Below, piece by piece: positions 1-7,297 of a stretch of 64,000 nucleotides of DNA (the stretch's first letter is position 1; each line of letters starts with the position of its first letter). A program made the position numbers and the translations under genes. Source of the DNA: JBQTII01 sp052388275 (GTDB lineage: Bacteria > Actinomycetota > Actinomycetes > Sporichthyales > Sporichthyaceae); the NCBI GenBank assembly GCA_052388275.1, contig JBQTII010000036.1, forward strand, positions 6,718 to 70,717, written 5' to 3'. The notes under the pieces are model-generated. The model saw only the letters and a list, made by a program, of their open reading frames with translations. It searched no databases and was not told the DNA's origin.

Positions 1-1
1 C

Positions 2-271
2 GCCTTCCACATGGCGCAACAGGCGGGCGTGCCGATCGTCGCGATGGTGATGAAGGGTCAGAACGAGGTGCAGTGGAAGGGTGCGCAATGCGTGCGCCCC
101 GGCCGCATCGAGGTCGTGGTGCTGCCGCCGTTCGACACCTCGCAATGGACCCCGCAGACGGTGTCGGCGCGCACCGCCGAGGTGCGCGACAGGTTCGTCC
201 ATACGCTCTCGCACTGGCCGGGACGACCATCCGCTCCGGACATTTCTGCCACCGCGGCGGGTCCGGCATGA
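2..271 (+). CDS. PlsC-like acyltransferase, C-terminal fragment
   Basis: Only the last ~89 codons lie in the window; the frame is open from base 2 and the 5' end is missing. The visible part contains AGVPIVAMVMKG followed by hydrophobic and charged turns. This matches the end of the PlsC/1-acylglycerol-3-phosphate acyltransferase fold, where a GVPIVPV-type strand precedes the last helices. The catalytic HX4D region would lie upstream and cannot be seen. Its stop overlaps the next start (ATGA at 268-271), so it is probably translationally coupled to the WS/DGAT gene. PlsC-type and WS/DGAT genes are commonly neighbours in actinobacterial lipid loci. Function is therefore inferred from a tail motif plus context, and an HAD-PlsC fusion protein is also possible. 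Confidence 0.6.
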   Translation, partial: AFHMAQQAGVPIVAMVMKGQNEVQWKGAQCVRPGRIEVVVLPPFDTSQWTPQTVSARTAEVRDRFVHTLSHWPGRPSAPDISATAAGPA

Positions 272-1716
272 GCATGAGCGGCGCCCCCGACGCCGTGATG
301 GCCGACGCCCAGTGGGGTGGCGGCAGCGATGTCATGAACGCCTTCGAGACGTTGATGTGGCGGGTGGAGATCGACTCGCCGCTGCGCTCCACCTGCGTCG
401 CGGTCGAACTGCTCGATGGGACGCCGGACTGGTCCGAGGTCGTGGCCGTCCACGAACGGGTGGTGCGCATGGTGCCGCGCCTGCGCCAGCGCGTGGTCGC
501 ACCGCCGATGGGCTTGGCGCCGCCGCGTTGGGCGCAGGTGAGCGATTTCGACCTGCACTACCACCTGCGGCGCACCCGGCTGCCGGAGGGCGCCGGGTGG
601 ACCGAGCTGCTCGCCGCCGCCCAGAAGGCAGGCATGCGCGGCTTTGACCGCAGCCGCCCGCAGTGGGAGGCGGTGCTGTACGAGGGAATGCCGGACGGCA
701 AATCGGCGTACGTCTTCAAGCTGCACCACGCCATGTCCGACGGGCTCGGGATCATGAAGCTGATGGGTCTGATTCACCCGCCGGCAGGTACCAAGTTTCC
801 CGACCTGCCGGCGGAGTTCGCGCGGCCGGCCAGGACCATGACGCCGCTGGACGCCCTGCGGGCCCACGCCGGCGACGGCGTGCGTTCTGCGCCCGGCCTT
901 GCCCGCAAGGCCGGGGAGTCGACTCTGCGGGCGGTTACCAGTCCGCTCTCCTCGGTGAAATCCTCGGCGTCCTACACCCGCTCGCTTCGCCGGGTGCTCT
1001 CGCCGCCGGCCGCGAAACCGTCGCCGTTGCTGGCGGCTCGGAGCAACAACTGGCGCTTCGCTGCGCTCGACGTGGATTTCCCTTCGTTGCGTAAAGCTGC
1101 CAAATCCGTCGGCGGTTCGATCAACGACGCCTACCTGGCGGCGCTGCTCGGCGGCTACCGGCTCTACCACGAGGCCATGGGGTCGACCCCAGTCGCGATC
1201 CCGATCGCGATCCCGATCTCCCTTCGCAGCGCAGAGGATGCCACCGGCGGCAACGAGATCGCGACGGCGCGCCTGGCAGCCCCGATGGACATTGTCGACC
1301 CGGCCAAGCGGCTGGCCGCCATTGGCGACATGGTGCGCCGGGCCCGATCCGAGCCCGCGATGAACAACATCAACCTGGTGGCGCCTACCATCGCGAAGCT
1401 GCCGCCCGCGATGATCGCGCAACTCGCCGGCGGCATGACCAAGACCAACGACCTGCAGGCGAGCAACGTGCCGGGCTTTCGGGACGACGTTTTCCTGGCC
1501 GGGGTTCGGGTCGAGCTGCTCTATGGCTACGCACCGCTACCCGGGTGTCCGGCGATGATCACCCTGCTCACGCACGGCGCAATCGGCTGCGTTGGGATCA
1601 ACTACGACGCCGCGGCGTTCACCGATGGCCCGCTGTTCATCCGGAGCCTGGTCGCCGGATTCGACGAGGTACTCCGCCTGGCCGGCACCGACGCGGTTCC
1701 CACCACCAGCCGCTGA
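268..1716 (+). CDS. Wax ester synthase/diacylglycerol acyltransferase (WS/DGAT)
   Basis: A 482-residue bifunctional acyltransferase that would esterify fatty alcohols or diacylglycerol with acyl-CoA to make storage wax esters or triacylglycerol at the membrane or lipid-droplet surface. The catalytic HHxxxDG motif is intact (HHAMSDG, residues 153-159). The C-terminal region has the conserved PLPGCPAMI and GINYD stretches seen in actinobacterial WS/DGAT proteins. Length is normal for the family (about 450-480). I chose the ATG at 268 because it overlaps the upstream TGA (ATGA) and begins just before the conserved N-terminal region; the frame is open further upstream but inside the preceding gene. 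It is followed by two alpha/beta hydrolases, suggesting a neutral-lipid synthesis and turnover group. Confidence 0.88.
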   Translation: MSMSGAPDAVMADAQWGGGSDVMNAFETLMWRVEIDSPLRSTCVAVELLDGTPDWSEVVAVHERVVRMVPRLRQRVVAPPMGLAPPRWAQVSDFDLHYHLRRTRLPEGAGWTELLAAAQKAGMRGFDRSRPQWEAVLYEGMPDGKSAYVFKLHHAMSDGLGIMKLMGLIHPPAGTKFPDLPAEFARPARTMTPLDALRAHAGDGVRSAPGLARKAGESTLRAVTSPLSSVKSSASYTRSLRRVLSPPAAKPSPLLAARSNNWRFAALDVDFPSLRKAAKSVGGSINDAYLAALLGGYRLYHEAMGSTPVAIPIAIPISLRSAEDATGGNEIATARLAAPMDIVDPAKRLAAIGDMVRRARSEPAMNNINLVAPTIAKLPPAMIAQLAGGMTKTNDLQASNVPGFRDDVFLAGVRVELLYGYAPLPGCPAMITLLTHGAIGCVGINYDAAAFTDGPLFIRSLVAGFDEVLRLAGTDAVPTTSR

Positions 1717-1757
1717 TCGCACCCGCACCCGCCCGCCGCCACGAGGGAGGATCCGCC

Positions 1758-2570
1758 ATGACCACCGCAGCGCCCATCACAGACTCCTACCAGGGCGGGA
1801 GCGGTAGCCCGCTGGTGCTGCTGCACGGCATCAACGGTTCCTGGCGGATCTGGCGCCCGGTGCTGGCGGGCTTGGAGGAGCGGCACGCGGTGTTCGCTCC
1901 CACGTTGATCGGGCACCGGGGGGGCCCCGAGCTGGCACCGGGTCCGAACGGCATCTCACCGATTGCGGATGACCTGGAGGCCCGTCTGGACGCTGCCGGG
2001 ATCGCTAGGGCCCACCTGGTCGGCAACTCCCTGGGCGGCTGGCTCGCGCTGGAGTTGGCCGCGCGGGGGAGGGCGACGTCCGTGGTCGCCTTCGCCCCGG
2101 CCGGGACCTACTCCAAAGACCGCGACCTGCGCCGGGTCGGGACCTTACTGAAGATGGCCAAGCGCAGCGCGGGTAACAAGAGCGTGCACAAGCTGATGGC
2201 CAACCCGCGCTACCGCAAGGTCTTACTGCGCAGCGCCATGGAGCGCGCCGACCTGATCCCCGCCGAGGACATGATGGGGATGAGCCTGGATCTGCAGGCC
2301 TGCACGATGCTCGACGGCCTGCTTGCCTCGTTGGCGGTCACCGGTCCGACCCGCGCGCTGGCGATCCCTTGCGACACTCCGGTGCGGATCGTGTGGCCGG
2401 TCAAGGACCGCACCATTCCCTTCACCCGGTACGGGCAGCCGTGGACCGAGGTGATTCCGCACGCCGAACTCATCATGGTCTCCGGCGTCGGGCATGTACC
2501 CATGTACGACAACCCGACCCTGGTTGTGCGAACCATTCTGGAGTTCACCGATCGGGTGGACGCCCAATGA
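1758..2570 (+). CDS. Alpha/beta-fold hydrolase
   Basis: A 270-residue cytosolic serine hydrolase. The oxyanion strand LLHGING is near residue 21, the nucleophile elbow GNSLGG places Ser91, the acid is probably Asp217 (VKDRTIPF) and the catalytic His is H246 (SGVGHVPMYD). The ATG at 1758 follows a GGGAGGA Shine-Dalgarno at 1745-1751. It sits 41 bases after WS/DGAT on the same strand and is likely co-transcribed. The substrate cannot be read from the sequence: an ester, lactone or C-C bond (meta-cleavage-type) hydrolase would all be compatible. The lipid context favours an esterase or lipase role. Confidence 0.8.
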   Translation: MTTAAPITDSYQGGSGSPLVLLHGINGSWRIWRPVLAGLEERHAVFAPTLIGHRGGPELAPGPNGISPIADDLEARLDAAGIARAHLVGNSLGGWLALELAARGRATSVVAFAPAGTYSKDRDLRRVGTLLKMAKRSAGNKSVHKLMANPRYRKVLLRSAMERADLIPAEDMMGMSLDLQACTMLDGLLASLAVTGPTRALAIPCDTPVRIVWPVKDRTIPFTRYGQPWTEVIPHAELIMVSGVGHVPMYDNPTLVVRTILEFTDRVDAQ

Positions 2571-2650
2571 CCTGCGAGGCCCGGCCTGCCTGCGACCCTC
2601 AGTAGGGTCTAGCCCGCACCTGAACGTCCATCAACCGCGGAGGATTGCTG

Positions 2651-3445
2651 ATGTCGAGCAAGGATTACGAGCTCACCGGATCACAGGGCGCCATCGTCGT
2701 GCGGCACCACTCGCCGATGGGCGCCAACCGCGTCGTCGTGCTCGCCCACGGCTTCGGTGAGCACTCCGGCCGCTACGCCCACGTCATCGACCGACTGGTC
2801 GCCGATGGCGCCGAGGTCTACGCGCCGGACCACCGTGGCCACGGGCGATCCGCGGGTCCGCGTGCGGTGGCCGATGACGTCGACGCGATGGCTGCGGACC
2901 TGCACCTGGTCGTCCTGAGCACCCAGGACGACAATCCCGGCCTGCCGGTCGTGCTGCTCGGGCACTCGATGGGTGGGCTGATGGCGATCCGCTACGCGCA
3001 GATCTACGGCGGGTTGTCCGCGCTCGCGCTCTCGGGTCCGTTCCTCGGCAACCCGATGATGGCGCCGCTGCTCGACATGGACCCGCTGCCCGACATCCCG
3101 ATCGACCCGTCCGTGCTTTCCCGTGACCCCGCGGTGGGGGAGGCCTACGCCGCTGACCCGCTCGTTTACCACGGCCCGTTGATCAAGGCGAGCCTGGTCG
3201 GCCTGTTCGGCGGTGCGGAGAAGGTTGCCGCGGGCCCGAACCTCGGGTCGCTGCCGGTGCTGTGGATGCACGGCGAAGGTGACCAGTTGGCGCCGTATGA
3301 CAGCGCGAAGGTCATCGCGGACAAGGTCTTCGGGAGCAACGTCGTCGCGAGGTCCTACCCGGGCGCGCAGCACGAGATCCTGAATGAGACGAACAAGGCC
3401 GAGGTTCTGGACGACCTGGCGAGCTTCCTCGGCGACGTCGCCTGA
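2651..3445 (+). CDS. Monoacylglycerol lipase-like alpha/beta hydrolase
   Basis: A 264-residue member of the serine aminopeptidase S33/monoacylglycerol lipase family. The diagnostic N-terminal block is AHGFGEHSGRY, followed by DHRGHGRS. The nucleophile is Ser106 in GHSMGG, the acid is probably Asp211 and the base His241 (GAQHEIL). The mycobacterial homologue class (Rv0183-like) releases glycerol and fatty acid from monoacylglycerol, so with the upstream WS/DGAT this completes a storage-lipid turnover set. The ATG at 2651 is preferred over in-frame TTG and CTG codons just upstream because GGAGGA (2639-2644) is spaced six bases from it. A strong hairpin at 3474-3503 follows the stop. Confidence 0.82.
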   Translation: MSSKDYELTGSQGAIVVRHHSPMGANRVVVLAHGFGEHSGRYAHVIDRLVADGAEVYAPDHRGHGRSAGPRAVADDVDAMAADLHLVVLSTQDDNPGLPVVLLGHSMGGLMAIRYAQIYGGLSALALSGPFLGNPMMAPLLDMDPLPDIPIDPSVLSRDPAVGEAYAADPLVYHGPLIKASLVGLFGGAEKVAAGPNLGSLPVLWMHGEGDQLAPYDSAKVIADKVFGSNVVARSYPGAQHEILNETNKAEVLDDLASFLGDVA

Positions 3446-3473
3446 CGAACCTTCGGCTCCCCGCTTCACCTGC

Positions 3474-3503
3474 GTGCCCGCTCCGGTTGTCTGGGGCGGG
3501 CAC
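3474..3503. terminator. Bidirectional terminator hairpin between convergent genes
   Basis: Eleven-base arms GTGCCCGCTCC (3474-3484) and GGGGCGGGCAC (3493-3503) pair at 10 of 11 positions around an 8-base loop. It lies between the stop of the lipase gene and the stop of the convergent MazF-like toxin gene. There is no U-run, as usual for GC-rich actinobacterial terminators. Confidence 0.55.
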
Positions 3504-3527
3504 TCCCATTGCTGCAAGGTCGTGAGA

Positions 3528-3872
3528 TCAGAATTCGAGCAATAGGCCGACGGCCCGCTTGATGCGGTCGATGTCAGCTGACGGCGCTCGGCCGATGCGG
3601 TGCACGAGGCGAGCCACCGAAACCGACTTGATGTCCTCCGCTTTGGCGTAGCTGGTCTCGGTCAATCCGCTCGGCCCGGATTCCACCTCGATGTGCGTGG
3701 GAAGGCTCCGACGGGTGGTGGTCATCGGGACCACGATCACCAGTCCGGCTCGACTGGCGTTCATTCGGTCTGCCGACATGACCACGGCAGGTCGGCGGTC
3801 ACCCTGCTCGTGCCCGATCGGGGTCCCGAAGTCGGTCAACCAGATCTCGCCGCGCAGTGGCGGCGCGGTCAC
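3528..3872 (-). CDS. MazF/PemK-type toxin (endoribonuclease)
   Basis: A 114-residue type II toxin of the MazF/PemK family, expected to cleave RNA at short sequence motifs. Visible family blocks are RGEIW at residues 7-11, GDRRPAVVMS around 24-33, IVVPMTTT around 46-53, and the C-terminal IKSVSVARLVHRIG. A longer frame upstream is open, but the GTG at 3872 overlaps the antitoxin stop as GTGA and starts right before the conserved core, so it is the likely start. It is encoded directly after its antitoxin, the usual antitoxin-first order. Proteolysis of the antitoxin would free the toxin. Whether it is active as an RNase cannot be judged, but no core block is missing. Confidence 0.85.
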   Translation of the reverse strand: MTAPPLRGEIWLTDFGTPIGHEQGDRRPAVVMSADRMNASRAGLVIVVPMTTTRRSLPTHIEVESGPSGLTETSYAKAEDIKSVSVARLVHRIGRAPSADIDRIKRAVGLLLEF

Positions 3873-4105
3873 GATTCGTCCGCGAGCGCGGGCGCTTCGT
3901 TGGCGCGCTCGGCCTGCAGCTCTGCCCACGCCGGCGCATCGGCAGCGAGTGTCGTGTAGCCCTGCTCGAAGGCTTCCCAGAACAGCGCCTTCTCATAGGC
4001 AGCGAGCGCGGCTGCGACGACGGCCTGCTGTTGCATGCCGGTGCGCTGTGCCAGCTCGGCGGCCAGCAGACGCGTCTGTTCGCTGACCCGGATCGTCGTG
4101 CTCAT
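3869..4105 (-). CDS. Ribbon-helix-helix antitoxin of the MazEF-type pair
   Basis: A 78-residue protein whose N terminus MSTTIRVSEQTR is a typical ribbon-helix-helix DNA-binding strand. It is followed by helices (LAAELAQRTG, QQAVVAAALAAYE) and an acidic, Ala/Glu-rich C terminus that would wrap the toxin. ATG at 4105 is chosen over a GTG three codons upstream. The stop overlaps the toxin start (GTGA). Inverted half-sites immediately upstream (4115-4147) fit autoregulation of the operon by the antitoxin or the antitoxin-toxin complex. Confidence 0.8.
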   Translation of the reverse strand: MSTTIRVSEQTRLLAAELAQRTGMQQQAVVAAALAAYEKALFWEAFEQGYTTLAADAPAWAELQAERANEAPALADES

Positions 4106-4114
4106 GATCTGCAC

Positions 4115-4147
4115 TCTACTGTTTAGTAGACTATTTGGTCTACAAAA
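4115..4147 (-). promoter_or_regulatory. Operator cluster of the toxin-antitoxin operon
   Basis: Three GTAGA-type half-sites lie just upstream of the antitoxin start: TCTACT (4115-4120), AGTAGA (4125-4130), and GTAGAC/GTCTAC arms (4126-4131 and 4138-4143) flanked by TTT and AAA. They form two overlapping inverted repeats in an AT-rich patch unlike the surroundings. Ribbon-helix-helix antitoxins bind this sort of array, so it is the likely autoregulatory operator and promoter region. Confidence 0.6.
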
Positions 4148-4156
4148 TCGAGCCGT

Positions 4157-5023
4157 TCAGTTCTGGCCGTTGACCAGCGTGTGGCGCAGGGGAGAGCCGG
4201 CAAACGTGCCGAGCATCTTGAGTTCGGCGGCAAAGAAGGAGAGTTCCTCCAATGCGCGGGCCAGGCCCGGCGAGGCAGGGTGGCCGTCGACCTCGGCGTA
4301 GAACTGGGTCGCGGTGAACTGGCCGTCGACCATGTAGGACTCCAGTTTGGTCATGTTCACCCCGTTGGTCGCGAACCCGCCGAGCGCCTTGTAGAGCGCG
4401 GCCGGCAGGTTGCGGACGCGGAACACGAAGCACGTCACGACGTCCGGAGCGTCCACCGCGACGACGGCGCTTTCGCGGGCGAGCATCACGAAACGCGTGG
4501 TGTTGTGGGCCTCGTCCTCGACGCTTCTCTCGAGGATCTCCAACCCGTAGAGGGCGGCGGCGGGCTCAGGGGACAGGGACGCGGCGCTCGCGTCCCCGGC
4601 CTCGGCGATCTCGCGGGCCGCGCCCGCGGTGTCACCCGCGACGATCGGCCGCAGGCCCAGGCGACGGATCACCTTGCGGCACTGCCCGAGCGCGTGCACG
4701 TGGCTGTGCACCGTGCGCAGCGTCTCGACCGGGGTGCCGGGCAGCACCAGCAGGTGGAAGTGGATCGCCAGGAAGTGCTCCCCGACGATGTGCAGCCCGG
4801 AGTCCGGCAATAGGTGGTGGATGTCGGCCACCCGGCCCGCGACCGAGTTCTCGATGGGGATCAGCGCCCGCTCCACCTCGCCATCGACCAAGGCGGAGAA
4901 GACGTCCTCGAACGTCGCACACGGCGCCGTGGGGTGGTCGGGCCAGGCCTGAGCGCAGGCCAGCTGGGAGTTCGAGCCGGGTTCGCCCTGGTAGGCGATG
5001 GTTCCGGGAGCTGAGTCGGTCAC
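4157..5023 (-). CDS. pheA: Prephenate dehydratase
   Basis: A 288-residue cytosolic enzyme converting prephenate to phenylpyruvate in phenylalanine synthesis. The N-terminal catalytic domain starts with IAYQGEPGSNS (residues 9-19), contains PIENSVAGRV (56-65), and ends with the catalytic Thr-Arg-Phe motif (TTRF, 175-178). The C-terminal ACT domain (about 196-270) carries the allosteric Phe site, here LESYM at 227-231 where classical proteins have ESRP. That variant is more familiar from proteobacterial PheA. GTG at 5023 is chosen because the catalytic domain begins seven residues later; the longer open frame adds only a low-complexity extension. It lies 56 bases downstream of the carotenoid-oxygenase-type gene on the same strand. 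Confidence 0.9.
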   Translation of the reverse strand: MTDSAPGTIAYQGEPGSNSQLACAQAWPDHPTAPCATFEDVFSALVDGEVERALIPIENSVAGRVADIHHLLPDSGLHIVGEHFLAIHFHLLVLPGTPVETLRTVHSHVHALGQCRKVIRRLGLRPIVAGDTAGAAREIAEAGDASAASLSPEPAAALYGLEILERSVEDEAHNTTRFVMLARESAVVAVDAPDVVTCFVFRVRNLPAALYKALGGFATNGVNMTKLESYMVDGQFTATQFYAEVDGHPASPGLARALEELSFFAAELKMLGTFAGSPLRHTLVNGQN

Positions 5024-5079
5024 GCCGCCATTCTCTCGGATGCGGCGAGTGTGCGCGGCAGCGTCGCCGTGTCGGAAGG

Positions 5080-6528
5080 TCAACCCACCCGGTGGTCCGC
5101 GTAGTACTGCGCGTGGAAGTTGAACGGCAGGTGGTGTGGAAGCTCCGCGCGGCCGATCTCACTGAGGTCACTCGCGTCGAGCACCAGCAGGAACGAGCGC
5201 CCATCGTGGGAGTCCAGCACGGTACTGAGCAGCACGCCGTGATCCTCGGCGCCGGCGTCAGGGCGAGGCACGAAGATCGGCTCGCCGGGGTAGCACCCGT
5301 TCTCCTGCCAGCTCACGGTTGCACCGGTGTCCACGTCGGTCTTGATGATCGAGTCGAACCAGTCGCTGTCGTCGCTGGTGTAGGCGACCCCGTAGACCGT
5401 CGAATACGCCTTGGTGTTGTGGGCGTCGTTGATTCGCGGGAACTCCATCCGGACGTTGGCGATCTGCCGTTCGATCGCCGGACCACCGGCAAGGGGGAGG
5501 CGGTAGCGCCGTGGCCGGCCCCAGAACGCGGGGCGGTGGTCGGGGTCGCGCAATTTGTCGAGCTCGAGGTCCCACACGGCCTGCGGGGATTCTGAGGCGA
5601 CGAGGTCCAGGACGATCTCCCCAGCTTGCTCGTAGGCGTTGATGGTGTGCCAGAAGAAGAACGACTTGGCGGCGTGCCGGCTCACCTCGCGCCCGGTGCG
5701 ACGGTCGATGACCACGAAGCTCGCGCCGAGTTGCGGCTTCCAGATCAGGCACTCGCTGAACTTGCCCGAGCGCACGATCGCAGGCACCGAGTACTGCAAG
5801 GGCTGCAGCGGAAGCACGACATAGTTCTCGGTCATCGCGAAGCTGTGCATGTACTCGGCCGGCCGTGAAGCTGCGGCCGAACCGATCCGACGGCGCGTCA
5901 GATCGCGGCCCACCGCATCGATCCGGTGCTCGTTGCGCACCCCGATCCGGGTCACCAGGGTGACCATCTCGCTACCGGGAGCCGGGTCGAACTGCATGTG
6001 GTCGTAGAGCATGTGCGAGTCGCGGGGGGTGTGCCCGAAGTCGGCGAAGCCTTTGCTCTCCAAGGTGTCCGGATCGAACTCGATCGGGCAGGGCGCCTCG
6101 GTGGCGACGAAGTACCGCTCGCCAAAGCGGGCGATGTTGATGTTCGGTTCAAAGTGCGCGTCGGCGTCGAAGATGGACATCAACCGTTTGCCCAGACGCC
6201 GGCACGGGTCGGTGTTAACCGTGACGTTCGTGCGGAAGCGTCCGGCATCGGCGTCGGCCTTGCGCGGGGTCTGCAAAAAGCGATTGGCGTAGGACACCGT
6301 GCCGCCGGTGAAGGTGAACACGTTCAGCATCCCGAGCCCGTCGAACCAGTGGCCGAACGACGTCGAACCGATCTCGAACTTGGCCGGGGTGGCCCGCATG
6401 AACGAGCCGGTGAGCCAGGCCGGGAACTCACCGCGGATGGGCAGTTCGGGAATGCGGACCTCGGTGTCCAAGGACGTGTGGCCCTGCAGTCGGGTGCCGG
6501 CGGTCTGTAGCCGGATGGTGGACGTCAT
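5080..6528 (-). CDS. Carotenoid-cleavage/lignostilbene-type dioxygenase
   Basis: A 482-residue non-haem iron oxygenase of the RPE65/carotenoid cleavage family, a seven-bladed propeller that cleaves a conjugated C=C bond with O2. The four iron-binding histidines can be placed at H177 (DHMQFDP), H228 (EYMHSFAMT), H294 (FWHTINAYE) and H472 (FNFHAQYY). An N-terminal GSFMRATP stretch also matches the family. ATG at 6528 is preferred because GGAGG lies six to seven bases upstream. Substrate could be an apocarotenoid, stilbene or another phenylpropenoid. A TetR gene lies directly upstream on the same strand, and a 13-bp near-palindrome sits in the promoter (6585-6597). Confidence 0.85.
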   Translation of the reverse strand: MTSTIRLQTAGTRLQGHTSLDTEVRIPELPIRGEFPAWLTGSFMRATPAKFEIGSTSFGHWFDGLGMLNVFTFTGGTVSYANRFLQTPRKADADAGRFRTNVTVNTDPCRRLGKRLMSIFDADAHFEPNINIARFGERYFVATEAPCPIEFDPDTLESKGFADFGHTPRDSHMLYDHMQFDPAPGSEMVTLVTRIGVRNEHRIDAVGRDLTRRRIGSAAASRPAEYMHSFAMTENYVVLPLQPLQYSVPAIVRSGKFSECLIWKPQLGASFVVIDRRTGREVSRHAAKSFFFWHTINAYEQAGEIVLDLVASESPQAVWDLELDKLRDPDHRPAFWGRPRRYRLPLAGGPAIERQIANVRMEFPRINDAHNTKAYSTVYGVAYTSDDSDWFDSIIKTDVDTGATVSWQENGCYPGEPIFVPRPDAGAEDHGVLLSTVLDSHDGRSFLLVLDASDLSEIGRAELPHHLPFNFHAQYYADHRVG

Positions 6529-6584
6529 CTCTCGCCTCCGCGCCAGGTCGTAGTGAGGTTGTCGGCTAGCCTGGCCGCACCCAG

Positions 6585-6597
6585 TTGACAATGTCAA
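6585..6597. promoter_or_regulatory. TTGACA/TGTCAA palindromic operator and -35
   Basis: TTGACAATGTCAA has six-base inverted arms around one base and contains a -35-like TTGACA on both strands. It lies between the TetR gene (6629-7240) and the oxygenase start (6528), oriented to drive the oxygenase. A TetR dimer bound here would block the promoter. The -10 is not clear: TTGTCA-N17-TAGCCG on the minus strand is the best option. Confidence 0.45.
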
Positions 6598-6628
6598 TCT
6601 CTCGACCGCGCGATTTCCGCGGGCCGGC

Positions 6629-7240
6629 TTAGAGGGCGACCATCGCCCGAAGTACCTGGCGGGCGGTCGTCTCGCGAGAGGAGTCCGTGAGGTCGCTCAG
6701 TGCATCCGGATGCAGGACAGAGAGTCCGTGCACCGTCGCCCACGCCAGGGTCGCCAGCTCGTTCATCGGGCGATGCGGTTGCCATCCGTCGGCCATGGCA
6801 ACGCGGACGGCGGCCGTGAGAACCCCGACCGCATGTCCGCGGGCGGCGACCAGTTCGGCGCTGCCCGCGCCGAGGTCAGGGCGGGCGATCAGCCAGAACA
6901 AGGCTGGTCTGGCCGTCGCGGTGCGGATGTAGGTCACCCCCATCTCGGCCAGGGTCTCGCGGCCGTCAGCGCCTGCGGGCATGGCGTCGCGCGTGCGGAC
7001 GATGGCATCTTCAAGCAGCTGGTACCCGCGCACCGCCAGCGCAGTGAGCAGGCCCTGCCGGTCGGTGAAGGCGAACCCGGGGGCCTGGTGCGAGACCCCG
7101 ACCCGGCGCGCCACCGCGCGCAGGCTGATCTCCGTCGAGCCGCGTTCGACGATCTCGGCCTCGGCGGCGTCCAGTAACCGCACGGCCAGTGCGCTGTGCG
7201 CACTCAGCTCCGGGCGGGGTGGGGAATCCAGGTCCGTCAC
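6629..7240 (-). CDS. TetR family transcriptional regulator
   Basis: A 203-residue one-component repressor. The N-terminal helix-turn-helix spans roughly residues 20-65, with AVARRVGVSHQAPGFAF as the recognition segment and a following DRQGLLTAL helix. The C-terminal ligand domain has the ARPALFWLIARPDL pattern of the WHG-type TetR subgroup. The start is a GTG at 7240 without a strong Shine-Dalgarno. It precedes the carotenoid-oxygenase gene on the same strand, so that gene is the most likely target. The inducer is unknown. Confidence 0.8.
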   Translation of the reverse strand: MTDLDSPPRPELSAHSALAVRLLDAAEAEIVERGSTEISLRAVARRVGVSHQAPGFAFTDRQGLLTALAVRGYQLLEDAIVRTRDAMPAGADGRETLAEMGVTYIRTATARPALFWLIARPDLGAGSAELVAARGHAVGVLTAAVRVAMADGWQPHRPMNELATLAWATVHGLSVLHPDALSDLTDSSRETTARQVLRAMVAL

Positions 7241-7297
7241 CAGCCCAGTATCGCGCCGGGCGTGGGCGCGGTGGTGAATGAACCCGGCGGCGCCGGA

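Noticed and set aside
58..1422. Long open frame antisense to the WS/DGAT gene (454 codons)
   Set aside because: It is an Arg/His/Gly-rich composition artefact of high-GC third positions; the plus-strand frame has the HHxxxDG motif and family-typical sequence.
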